From a virus: DNA of 62,304 bases. The notes under the pieces are model-generated. The model was not told the origin of the DNA. It did no database searches and saw only the letters and a program-made list of their open reading frames with translations. A program made the translations under genes and the position numbers. Location: the IMG/VR virus record IMGVR_UViG_3300035682_000035, positions 1-62,304 of that record; one strand, written 5' to 3'. The stretch's first letter is position 1. The number at the start of each line of letters is the position of its first letter. Positions 44,133 through 51,693 of this stretch are shown here, in pieces.

Positions 44133-45079
44133 CAGTCGTCTTCTTCTTCGTCGTCGGCCCAGTCACTAACCACAGCGGCAAGTGTGCCGGTAGGTGCATC
44201 AACAGCGGCAGCGGTAGTAGCCTTTTTAGAAGGGCGCTTCACTGGTTCGGCCAATGCTTCTTCTTCATCGTCCTCACCATCGTCGTCATCCAAGAAGGAT
44301 GGCTTCTTAGCCTTTGGTTCTGGCTCCGGCTGTGCTGTAAGCTTGACAGGTTCTTCCGTAGTTGTGGCCTTCGCCATGTCGAAGCTAATCAAGCGCATAG
44401 TGGCAGGGTTGTTCTGCGCCTCGTTGACACGCGCTAACTCATCTAGGTCAATAAACCGGTCAGCAGTGAAGTTAAGCTCCATAGTTTCTGCGTCAAGGTT
44501 GTACGCAACCGTAGTAACCACGCGGTCAGGCGCTGCATTGTTTGACACCAGATGGCGGCAGTACTGCTCAAACGGAAGGACGTTACCAGTAGCCTTACCG
44601 AATAGCGACTTAGCTGGGATGTTGAACTGATATACATCACCGGACTCATCGCCGTCCAAGAACAGTGCTACCTTGCGGCTGAAGCGACAGGCTTTACCCT
44701 TACCGTTCTTACCCGAACCATCTATGTTCTTAGGGCAGCTAGCGCAATTAGCGGACTGACGGTTGGCGGCGGATGCTTCTGGCTTGTCACCTAGGTTAGA
44801 GAAGCAGTCAGGTGCACTGCCCTTGGCGTCGGGGTCATAGTCGTTAGCGTAGAAGCTACGGCTAGGCTTATCCAGCATAGCAAGGATGATGGCGTTAAAC
44901 TCACCACGGATGGCCTTGCCAACCTGCTCACCGTTTACGATGCGCTTGAACGTGCCGTTGGTGTTGGTGGCGATGCGGTTGTAGCCGCCCATGCCCGAAG
45001 CAATCTGCGTACCCATCTTGGATGGTGGCAACGCCACTGCGACAGCATTGGGGTTTTTGAAGATAGTCAAATTGGTCAT
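44132..45079 (-). CDS. Candidate single-stranded DNA-binding protein
   Basis: A 315-residue protein. The ATG at 45079 is preferred over a GTG at 45091 because of the GAGAG sequence before it. Residues 80-130 contain a Cys cluster (NCASCPKN, KACRFSRK) that may bind zinc. Residues 230-315 are strongly acidic, ending DWADDEEEDD, the hallmark tail by which SSBs recruit partners. Position between the primase-side HTH gene and the helicase supports replication. No OB-fold signature is certain. Confidence 0.55.
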   Translation of the reverse strand: MTNLTIFKNPNAVAVALPPSKMGTQIASGMGGYNRIATNTNGTFKRIVNGEQVGKAIRGEFNAIILAMLDKPSRSFYANDYDPDAKGSAPDCFSNLGDKPEASAANRQSANCASCPKNIDGSGKNGKGKACRFSRKVALFLDGDESGDVYQFNIPAKSLFGKATGNVLPFEQYCRHLVSNNAAPDRVVTTVAYNLDAETMELNFTADRFIDLDELARVNEAQNNPATMRLISFDMAKATTTEEPVKLTAQPEPEPKAKKPSFLDDDDGEDDEEEALAEPVKRPSKKATTAAAVDAPTGTLAAVVSDWADDEEEDD

Positions 45080-45087
45080 TGTTTCTC

Positions 45088-45489
45088 TCACTTGGTTGTT
45101 GGTTTACGAACCGAAAGCACATACTTAGTATCTGCATTGAGGCCGATAGGTAGGCTATCGGGGTTCTCCTCTAGGTAATTACGCATGTTGCCATTGTGGA
45201 TGCGCTGTTCGAGAAGATGCATAACATCATTCTCCTTAAGAAACTTGTACATGGACTCCCAATCGCTCGTCCAGTATCGGGTAGCAGCGCGTCTCGTTAT
45301 CGTACCTTCTTTGGTACGTAGGCTATCGACGTTCTGTGCGTTGCAGACTTCTAGAAGCTTGGCGCTAATCATGTCCATCTGCCCCCTAAGCTCCGCTATC
45401 TCGGCTTTGTGGGCGTCTTCCTTTTCTTGCACGGCATCGCGTATCTTGCGGTAGACACGTACAAGCTTGTCTACGGGTAAGTCTTCCAT
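45088..45489 (-). CDS. Hypothetical protein next to the SSB candidate
   Basis: A 133-residue protein with an N-terminal coiled coil (KIRDAVQEKEDAHKAEIAEL) and a C-terminal globular part (RYWTSDWESMYKFLKENDVM, MRNYLEENPDSLPIGLN). The pattern is widespread in phages beside recombination or SSB genes, but I do not know its function. Confidence 0.7.
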   Translation of the reverse strand: MEDLPVDKLVRVYRKIRDAVQEKEDAHKAEIAELRGQMDMISAKLLEVCNAQNVDSLRTKEGTITRRAATRYWTSDWESMYKFLKENDVMHLLEQRIHNGNMRNYLEENPDSLPIGLNADTKYVLSVRKPTTK

Positions 45490-45516
45490 ATTTGTGCTCC
45501 TTCGTTGTAGTGGTAC

Positions 45517-45556
45517 GTTATATTGTTAGTTACCACTTAGCTTTGACAATGTCAAA
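45517..45556 (-). promoter_or_regulatory. Possible promoter with TTTGACA palindrome
   Basis: The 69-bp gap before gene 45088-45489 holds a 15-bp palindrome TTTGACA-A-TGTCAAA (45542-45556) and a TATAAC box (45517-45522). A -35 at proper spacing is weak (CAAAGC), while TTGTCA lies 21 bp away. The palindrome may be an operator or an activator site. Confidence 0.35.
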
Positions 45557-45558
45557 TA

Positions 45559-47103
45559 CTATATTTCCATAACTTCCTTGTACAAGTCAATAAGTTTCTG
45601 GTGGTTGGTGATATTATTTTTTAGCATGCTGTACAGCCGCTCCTCCACCGGACTGCCTTTGATGTGCACCACGGTCATGGCGTTCTTCTGGCCGGGACGG
45701 TCGATACGTGCGTTAGCTTGCAGGTAGGTTTCCACGCTGGTTACCGGCGCATACCAGATGATAGTATCTGCCTCTGTTAGCGTAAGACCATGGCTGGCAG
45801 CTTGTGGCTGGATTATTAGCACATGCGGGTCTTTCTGCGTCTGGAACCGCTCGATTATGTCGCTGCGCTTATTCAGTGACACCTTGCCGTTGATGACGCC
45901 GCACGGTATGCCTTCCTTCTCCAGCTTGGCCCGTAGTATCTCTATGGTGTGCGTGAACGGCACGAAGACCAGCACCTTGTGGCTGGCTTCTTCTATGACT
46001 TCGAGCACCACGTTGATGCGGTTAGACACATCGAACTCTAGCACCTCGCCAGTATCCGTGTAGACCGCGCCTCCGCTTATCTGCAGTAGCTTGTTTATCT
46101 GCGTAGCTGCGTTGACTGCGCTGACTTCTTCGCCCGCTGTCTCAATCAGCAACTGCTCTTTTAGCATCTTGTAGTACTTGTTCTGCTGCGTCGTTAGCGG
46201 AGCGTCCCGCGACACGTGCGTCACTTCGGGCAAGTCAAGGCAGTCTTTCTTCTCAAACCGTATGGCTGGCTGAAGTATGTTATGTACATACTCGGACGCA
46301 TGGGGCTTCGGGGCCCACTTAAAGTGCGTAACCTTGTGCATGATTGCTGCGCGGAACTCGGTAAAGTATTTAGGGCAACCCTGTGGGTTAACCAGCTTAG
46401 CTAGCCCGTAAGCATCTATGGGAGACTGGGCAGCAGGTGTACCCGTCATCATCCAAAGCCGTGGGTCTGTAGCGTGGACAATCTTATCAAACATCTTCCA
46501 GCGGTTAGTCTGCACGTTCTTATATGCGTTTGCCTCGTCCACTACGATAAGGTCAAAGCCCCCTGCAATTATCTCGTCCTTGACGATAGCCAGCCCGTCG
46601 AAGTTGATAATGACGAACTCTGCCCCTGCTTCGATAATCTTCTTGCGTTGGGGGGCTGCGCCATGTGCTACGCTACACGAGCGGTGCATAGCAAAGGTAA
46701 ACAAGTCTCGTTGCCAAGCCGACTTCATGATCGACAATGGGCATAGCACCAGTACGCGCTTAATCAGGCCCTTCTTCATCAAGTAGTCAGCAGTCCATAT
46801 AACGCTGGCGGTCTTGCCTGTACCCTGCTCGTTGAAGCAGAATGCGCGTTTGCGGATTGACAAGAATGAAGCTGTCTCTTTCTGGTGGTCGAACGGCGCG
46901 TACTTACCTGTCCACTTATAGTCGCGTAACATCGGGGACGGCACGCCGTCGAACCCAAGCTTAGCTAGCTGCGTAGCCTCGGGTAGCCCCCAGTGTACGG
47001 CTACGGCTCCGCCTTCAACTATAGCGCTCTTTGTTATGTGGTTAGGTATAGTATGTGCGTTCGGCGCTGTGATTAGCAGCGCCTTGTTATCAATTATCTG
47101 CAC
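45559..47103 (-). CDS. SNF2/superfamily 2 helicase
   Basis: A 514-residue helicase. Walker A is FNEQGTGKTA, followed by VLCPLSIMKSAWQRDL (motif Ia), the Walker B variant VVDEAN (DEAx box), MMTGTPAAQ (motif III), and in the second domain VFVPFTHTIEILRAKLEKEG and ANARIDRPGQK (motif VI). A GTG start at 47103 with an AAGGAGC site is preferred to a longer frame that overlaps the previous gene. It probably remodels DNA during replication or recombination, beside the Cas4-like nuclease. Confidence 0.88.
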   Translation of the reverse strand: MQIIDNKALLITAPNAHTIPNHITKSAIVEGGAVAVHWGLPEATQLAKLGFDGVPSPMLRDYKWTGKYAPFDHQKETASFLSIRKRAFCFNEQGTGKTASVIWTADYLMKKGLIKRVLVLCPLSIMKSAWQRDLFTFAMHRSCSVAHGAAPQRKKIIEAGAEFVIINFDGLAIVKDEIIAGGFDLIVVDEANAYKNVQTNRWKMFDKIVHATDPRLWMMTGTPAAQSPIDAYGLAKLVNPQGCPKYFTEFRAAIMHKVTHFKWAPKPHASEYVHNILQPAIRFEKKDCLDLPEVTHVSRDAPLTTQQNKYYKMLKEQLLIETAGEEVSAVNAATQINKLLQISGGAVYTDTGEVLEFDVSNRINVVLEVIEEASHKVLVFVPFTHTIEILRAKLEKEGIPCGVINGKVSLNKRSDIIERFQTQKDPHVLIIQPQAASHGLTLTEADTIIWYAPVTSVETYLQANARIDRPGQKNAMTVVHIKGSPVEERLYSMLKNNITNHQKLIDLYKEVMEI

Positions 47104-47119
47104 GACTGCTCCTTCGTGG

Positions 47120-47398
47120 TTACTTCTTACGTTCCCGTTTGCTGCGCTCCGACACGAGGTTACCCTTCTTATCACGGAGGAAAGACCGGTTAGTGGTCTT
47201 GCTTTCTACACGCAGCCCTGTCTTGTTAGTGCCGCCTTTGTCAAATGCTTTTGTGTGGGCAACGTCCTTGCCATCACCTTTGTGTACCTTACCAGCCTTC
47301 GTCATCTTAGCACGGGCAGCGTTGCGCGCAGCGCGGTTCTTCTTCTGCACCGCTGTGCCTTGGTACTTATCGTACTCCGCCCTGTAATCCCGTGCCAT
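47120..47398 (-). CDS. Small basic protein with HNH-like motif
   Basis: A 92-residue Lys/Arg-rich protein. The segment GDGKDVAHTKAFDKGGTNKT followed by GLRVESKTTNRSF resembles phage HNH-like small proteins whose motif is DVDHxxxLxxGG...NLRVxxxxxNRS. Here the first Asp of the DH pair is Ala. It may be a weakened nuclease or a DNA-binding remnant. It begins in a TTGATG overlap with the nuclease gene. Confidence 0.6.
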   Translation of the reverse strand: MARDYRAEYDKYQGTAVQKKNRAARNAARAKMTKAGKVHKGDGKDVAHTKAFDKGGTNKTGLRVESKTTNRSFLRDKKGNLVSERSKRERKK

Positions 47399-48069
47399 CA
47401 ATATCTCCTAGGCTTCCAATGTTCGCAGCTTTTAACTGGACACCATCCACATAGTGGGCTGGTCTTTGCGTTCCATACACCATTTCGCATGCTGTCCTCA
47501 AGCTGTTCTAGCTGATTATTAAACACGGTTAGGTACGTATCCAAGTGCTCACGGGTGTGCGTCTTCTTAGGAAACTCGTTCGATACCACAAACGCCAGCC
47601 CTGACTTAACCTTAGTTATCTCTGGGTAGTGCACAAACACCGCGCCAGCCATAAGGTCTAGCTGCTTCATGTCCGCATACTTGGCGTTCTTGCCTGTCTT
47701 GTAATCTACCATGTGGGCAGTCTTGCCGTTCACTATAAGCAAATCGACTATGCCGCGCCACCATACGTCCTTATCAAAGAAGCCGCATGGCTCGTAGCCA
47801 GTATCCGTCTTCCTGACGCCTAGCTTTAACTCGGTGTGCTTCTCGCCCTTAAACTGAGCCAGCACTTCCACCACGGGACGCATGACTGCAAACTTCTCTG
47901 GTATCGGTGTGCCATTCTTAATGTAATGTTCGGCTGCTTCGTGCGCGTTGGTCCCATAGATAGCTGCTTCGCCGGGGTCGTCCTTTACGTCCTTAACCAC
48001 CTTGAGGTGGAAGTACTTCTTCGGACACTGGTCGAAGGTCTTGATGCTACTATAGGACCACGCTGTCAT
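47398..48069 (-). CDS. Cas4-like PD-(D/E)XK exonuclease with Cys cluster
   Basis: A 223-residue nuclease. The RecB/Cas4 order is visible: His43 (GTNAHEAAEH), Asp109 (GIVDLLIV), VDYKTGK with Asp122 and Lys124, and Gln136. Cys15 (FDQCPKKY) and a C-terminal trio Cys207, Cys210 and Cys215 (CGWCPVKSC) match the four-cysteine iron-sulphur site of Cas4/AddB nucleases. It should be a 5'-end resection exonuclease working with the SNF2 helicase next to it. Confidence 0.85.
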   Translation of the reverse strand: MTAWSYSSIKTFDQCPKKYFHLKVVKDVKDDPGEAAIYGTNAHEAAEHYIKNGTPIPEKFAVMRPVVEVLAQFKGEKHTELKLGVRKTDTGYEPCGFFDKDVWWRGIVDLLIVNGKTAHMVDYKTGKNAKYADMKQLDLMAGAVFVHYPEITKVKSGLAFVVSNEFPKKTHTREHLDTYLTVFNNQLEQLEDSMRNGVWNAKTSPLCGWCPVKSCEHWKPRRY

Positions 48070-48070
48070 G

Positions 48071-48658
48071 TTATCTGGATTTCCCTTGGATACGGTCAGC
48101 CACTAACGTAGCATACCCCGCTATATCAAGCCAGCTATCTGTGTGGTGTGGGTCACCAATGATGATACGCGCAATCTTACTCGCTATCATATCAAGGGCT
48201 TCTTGATGGTCTGCTTGTAGTCCTGCATTTTGTTCGTCTAGGGCGCTACGGATGAGTTCTTTCATTTCCTGTGCAAAAAGCGCTACGCTAATGAAGCTAC
48301 CGTAAGTGGTTGCACGTTCGTCGAGGATTGTGTCTACGTCATCGACTTCCGGCTCAGACAAGCACTCTCTGGTGCAGGGTATACCAAGCACTGCTTCCGC
48401 CTCTGCCTCTGCCCTCCAGCCTTCGACCATCTCTTTGACCTTGTTGTTGTGCTCTGCGGCGGTCTGCCGCACCGTTTCCACCACTTCACCTGCCGCTTCC
48501 CTAAGCTTCTTCTTGGCTAAGTAGATGTAGCTGTCACTAACTAACATGCGCTCTTTAATCTGCTTCACAGTCTCACCGCCTTTGAGCATGTCTGCGACTG
48601 CATCAAACTTAGTTTTGTACTGGGATGGTTGGTATTTGGGTACGTTAATCTTTCTCAT
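48071..48658 (-). CDS. HTH plus DUF6378-like protein
   Basis: A 195-residue protein. The first 55 residues look like a helix-turn-helix (AVADMLKGGETVKQIKERML, VSDSYIYLAKKKLRE). The C-terminal half (ERATTYGSFISVALFAQEMK, EALDMIASKIARIIIGDPHH, TDSWLDIAGYATLVADRI) matches DUF6378, a phage domain of the MazG-like all-alpha type. Its biochemical role is unknown. It has the shared AAGGAGCAAG ribosome-binding site. Confidence 0.7.
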   Translation of the reverse strand: MRKINVPKYQPSQYKTKFDAVADMLKGGETVKQIKERMLVSDSYIYLAKKKLREAAGEVVETVRQTAAEHNNKVKEMVEGWRAEAEAEAVLGIPCTRECLSEPEVDDVDTILDERATTYGSFISVALFAQEMKELIRSALDEQNAGLQADHQEALDMIASKIARIIIGDPHHTDSWLDIAGYATLVADRIQGKSR

Positions 48659-48671
48659 TTAACTTGCTCCT

Positions 48672-49433
48672 TCACTTGAGGTTGCCGCCGCTCTTCAGGA
48701 TGTCACCACCAAACACATACGTGCCTACATGATGTAACTGGATGAACGGGTGGGCGTGTATTTTGCCACCGTGTTTACGCCACAGTTCGCAAAAATGGTA
48801 ATCTTCGCTTAGCAGTGCACCGGTCTCGTCGATGCTGGTAGCGAAAAACTCATGGGTCAAAGGCTTGACGTACTCGCCTGTCTCTGGGTCTTTGAACGAG
48901 GATACGCGGTAGGTTGGCACATGAGGTATCAACTCTTCGAATACCCCCCGCTTGATTAACATGAAGCCTGTGCCGCCATGCCGCACTTCGATGCAGCCTG
49001 TCTCATCGGACTCTGCATGGCCTTCCCCTATCATATTAAATACAAAGGCTCCGGCATGGTCCGCAAGGTCCGTTTTGCCTTCAAGGGCAGCGCGGTTGAC
49101 GCTGTCCCAGTTCACTTCCTTCTTAGGGTAGATACCGCATGCGATGTCCTTGTCGGTCAGCAGAAGGTGCGCGATAGCCTCTTGGTCAAAGCCAATGTCA
49201 GCGTCGATGAACATTAGGTAGTCGTGGTCACTCTCAAGGAATACCCGTGCTAAGTCGTTACGTGCCCGTGTGATAAGGCTCTCGTTCATAATCTGGCACC
49301 ATGCTATGTTGACACCAATCTCACGCATCTTAGCCATGGTCATGAGTAGACCTTGCACATAGTGTCCTGTGCACATGCCACCGTACATCGGGGTGGCAAT
49401 CATAATGCTTGGGCGTTTAGTTTCTTCAGTCAT
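48672..49433 (-). CDS. GT-A type glycosyltransferase (left-arm copy)
   Basis: A 253-residue enzyme related to the copy at 11796-12533. It has SIMIATPMYGGMCTGHYV, SLITRARNDLARVFLESDHD, YLMFIDADIGFD (DxD-like) and ALLSEDYHFCELWRKHGGKI, then LHHVG. It likely uses a nucleotide sugar. Its early-arm position differs from the right-arm copy, so DNA modification or host-surface change is possible. It overlaps the GcrA-like gene by 8 bases. Confidence 0.8.
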   Translation of the reverse strand: MTEETKRPSIMIATPMYGGMCTGHYVQGLLMTMAKMREIGVNIAWCQIMNESLITRARNDLARVFLESDHDYLMFIDADIGFDQEAIAHLLLTDKDIACGIYPKKEVNWDSVNRAALEGKTDLADHAGAFVFNMIGEGHAESDETGCIEVRHGGTGFMLIKRGVFEELIPHVPTYRVSSFKDPETGEYVKPLTHEFFATSIDETGALLSEDYHFCELWRKHGGKIHAHPFIQLHHVGTYVFGGDILKSGGNLK

Positions 49434-49602
49434 TTGCTTTCGCTTTCTTTTTAAGTTTTCTGTAGCGGCCCTCTACGGAGGCAATCGTAAGCCCCATTCG
49501 TTCCGCCATATATGCTGGTCTTAGGCCGTGCTGATAATGAGCCAGCAATTCGGCGTCCTTCTCAGGCGTCCATACCATCGTAGACCGTCTTACTATTGGC
49601 AC
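49426..49602 (-). CDS. GcrA-like small HTH protein
   Basis: A 58-residue protein. A GTG start at 49602 is chosen because an AGGGAG ribosome-binding site precedes it in a TAGTG overlap. The sequence MVWTPEKDAELLAHYQHGLR, PAYMAERMGLTIASVEGRYR resembles the DNA-binding start of GcrA (WTxE...LLxxL...G.SxxxIAxxLG.T.xxVxGRxxRL), the alphaproteobacterial cell-cycle regulator. It lacks the GcrA C-terminal domain. It may redirect host transcription or bind phage operators. Confidence 0.6.
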   Translation of the reverse strand: MPIVRRSTMVWTPEKDAELLAHYQHGLRPAYMAERMGLTIASVEGRYRKLKKKAKAND

Positions 49603-50132
49603 TACTTACTCCCTAGTACTTTAACCAAAGCCTGAACTGCTATGGTGTGGTCCCTATTGCCGTTAATATAATTATGTGAAGCCGGTGTGCAATTTTGTCT
49701 TTCTGCTTCCGCAGCTAGCAATGCCCGTGCTTCAAGTAGCAGTGGGTCTACGCCGAGGTCTGGATAGCGAAGTAGTGCAGCCTCTTTCCACTGCTGCAGT
49801 GCAGTAACCTCCGCTTCGAGTGTATTGACAAGCTCACCAAACAAATCAGACTGCGTCGGTAGTTTCTGTGGTGCATCTTTGCTCTTTTCGTATTTTACGG
49901 AGTACGCACGGTGGGTAGTAGTGCGGCCAGATGGGCCCGACTCAGGCTTTTTACCTGTAACAAAAACTATATCCTTAGCTGCCATCGAACTGACAGCATG
50001 TGATATGTCGTCTATTTCCAAGTGTGGCATGAGGGTGGAAAGTTCTTTAGTCGTACTGTTGGGGTTGCGTTTCAACACATTTAAAACTTCTTCCTTCCGA
50101 CTGTTCGGGCGTACTTTAACTGCATAATTCAT
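49602..50132 (-). CDS. Winged-helix-like protein of unknown function
   Basis: A 176-residue protein. Residues 10-60 look like a winged helix (SRKEEVLNVLKRNPNSTTKE, LSTLMPHLEIDDISHAVSSM, AAKDIVFV). A Lys-rich linker precedes a coiled coil (residues 95-120) and a C-terminal helical part. It could be a DNA-binding regulator. No family recognised. Confidence 0.55.
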   Translation of the reverse strand: MNYAVKVRPNSRKEEVLNVLKRNPNSTTKELSTLMPHLEIDDISHAVSSMAAKDIVFVTGKKPESGPSGRTTTHRAYSVKYEKSKDAPQKLPTQSDLFGELVNTLEAEVTALQQWKEAALLRYPDLGVDPLLLEARALLAAEAERQNCTPASHNYINGNRDHTIAVQALVKVLGSK

Positions 50133-50155
50133 GGTACTTACTCCTTCTCTGGTTG

Positions 50156-50338
50156 TTACTTGGTTTTATTACCTACAAAACGACCACGCTCGTCGCGGTC
50201 AGTAAGGGCCTTTAGTTCCTTGTTCAGCTGCTCGTTCTCGCGTTTGAGGGTGAGAACATTTCCATTTGCGCTCCCCTTACCCAGCATGTAGCTAAAGAAG
50301 ACCAACACAAATATTGCTATTGCTGTTACATAATCCAT
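50156..50338 (-). CDS. Small membrane protein with coiled coil
   Basis: A 60-residue protein with one N-terminal membrane segment (ATAIAIFVLVFFSYMLG) and a charged helix (KRENEQLNKELKALTDRDER). It resembles short accessory membrane proteins or i-spanin-like products, but lies far from the lysis genes. Function unknown. Confidence 0.6.
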   Translation of the reverse strand: MDYVTAIAIFVLVFFSYMLGKGSANGNVLTLKRENEQLNKELKALTDRDERGRFVGNKTK

Positions 50339-50340
50339 CT

Positions 50341-51027
50341 CTACTCTCCTTTCTTACGTACAATTAACTGATAGCCGACGTGCACAATATCCACTTCCTC
50401 TGCGAACAGGTTAGTGAAGGCGTCGATGGCTGCTTTGGGGCGGTGCAGGATATCCCGTGCGTTCGGTGTCCATAGGTAATCATCGAATACCATCAGCCCC
50501 TTGGGGTTGAGCAGAGGCCACGCCATACACGCATCGGTCATAACGTCCTTGGCTATGTGGCTACCGTCGATGTAAATAAAGTCGTATAGGTTCTTGCTAT
50601 CGATACAACTAGCCAGCTTTGAACCTAAGTGCTCGGTGGAGGGGTGCTTATATTTATATACCCGCTTGCACTCGCGCTCTGTTGGGGCAGGGGAAGCGTA
50701 GCGAGTATGCACTGGGTATGGGAACTTATACTCTCCATAAGGCTCTTCCACCACCGCGCCGCCCAGTGCTAGGTTTATATTATAATTGAACCGTTCTTCG
50801 ACGGAGTCCATGTCCTCTTCGCTATGTTCTTCGCCGCCTTTCCACGTATCAACACAGTCAATCCAGTCACCGGGGTTCATCATGTTCTCAATGATCCAGA
50901 CAGTGCTGCGGCCCTCAAAGGAACCAATCTCAAGGAAAGCCTTACGCTCTGGCAGCATAGGGGTAAGCTGGTTCCAAACCTCTGGTGCCCAGTTGAACCA
51001 GTCTTTTGTAAATTTATATTCAGTCAT
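50341..51027 (-). CDS. Class I SAM-dependent methyltransferase
   Basis: A 228-residue protein of Methyltransf_24-like type. Motif I is FLEIGSFEGRST (31-42), an acidic residue at the end of strand 2 lies in DWIDCVDTWKGG, and YDFIYIDGSHIAKDVMTDAC and LNPKGLMVFDDYLWTPN give motifs later in the fold. Substrate is unknown. Related enzymes methylate small sugars or surface polymers, and this could pair with the glycosyltransferase upstream in the operon. Confidence 0.8.
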   Translation of the reverse strand: MTEYKFTKDWFNWAPEVWNQLTPMLPERKAFLEIGSFEGRSTVWIIENMMNPGDWIDCVDTWKGGEEHSEEDMDSVEERFNYNINLALGGAVVEEPYGEYKFPYPVHTRYASPAPTERECKRVYKYKHPSTEHLGSKLASCIDSKNLYDFIYIDGSHIAKDVMTDACMAWPLLNPKGLMVFDDYLWTPNARDILHRPKAAIDAFTNLFAEEVDIVHVGYQLIVRKKGE

Positions 51028-51038
51028 TATTTTGCTCC

Positions 51039-51389
51039 TTAGTTTGTATCAATGTGCTGCATGGCGGTCTGGCTATTCTGTAGTATCTTCTTCTTCCTTG
51101 CTAGTTCCTCCAGCTTACGCTCGTACTCCTGCTCTTCCAGCTCCTTGCGGCGGTTTTCGGGGCCGTTGCAGAGTTCATCCATCACCTGTTCGTGGACTTC
51201 AGCCATACGAATATCGCGTATCTTTGCAGCGAGTGCAGCTTTGTCAGCCTCATTTCCGTGGGCGTGTATCGCGCTCAGGTGGTTATACCACCGGTCATGG
51301 TACGCCCCTTCCTTAAACCTAAACTCTTCGGGGTGGCTCTCCATCCGTGCGAGTAATAGCTTCACTGCGTCATGCGGTTCATCCGCCAT
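51039..51389 (-). CDS. Hypothetical helical protein
   Basis: A 116-residue protein, mainly helical and acidic at first, with a charged coiled-coil C-terminus (RRKELEEQEYERKLEELARK). It has the shared AAGGAGCAAG ribosome-binding site. No family recognised. Confidence 0.6.
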   Translation of the reverse strand: MADEPHDAVKLLLARMESHPEEFRFKEGAYHDRWYNHLSAIHAHGNEADKAALAAKIRDIRMAEVHEQVMDELCNGPENRRKELEEQEYERKLEELARKKKILQNSQTAMQHIDTN

Positions 51390-51402
51390 AGCTTGCTCCT
51401 TC

Positions 51403-51693
51403 TTATGGTCTTAAATGTTCTGGCATAAACTCGCAGTAGTATTTGATTTGTCCACCACTACTACCGCGAAAGCCAATTGCACGGGCGCAATCTGCCCAAG
51501 TCTCCCCCTGCTTCCGCATTATAACGACCCTACGTAGCTTAGTACCCGATATCCCTGCATCGGGGTCGTGCATGTTCCCCCTACGCGCTCGGTTCGACGG
51601 TCGGTTCAACCACGCTTCGTACTCTTCGGCTGGTGGTGTCGCCGTAGGCATCATGTGGACATCACGGTATCCTCTTATACCTTTAACCTCCAT
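51403..51693 (-). CDS. Small HTH-like protein before DNA polymerase
   Basis: A 96-residue protein. The C-terminal half (RRVVIMRKQGETWADCARAI, GFRGSSGGQIKYYCEFM) has the layout of a helix-turn-helix with a conserved Trp, similar to short phage DNA-binding proteins. It overlaps the polymerase stop by 11 bases. Function unknown. Confidence 0.6.
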   Translation of the reverse strand: MEVKGIRGYRDVHMMPTATPPAEEYEAWLNRPSNRARRGNMHDPDAGISGTKLRRVVIMRKQGETWADCARAIGFRGSSGGQIKYYCEFMPEHLRP

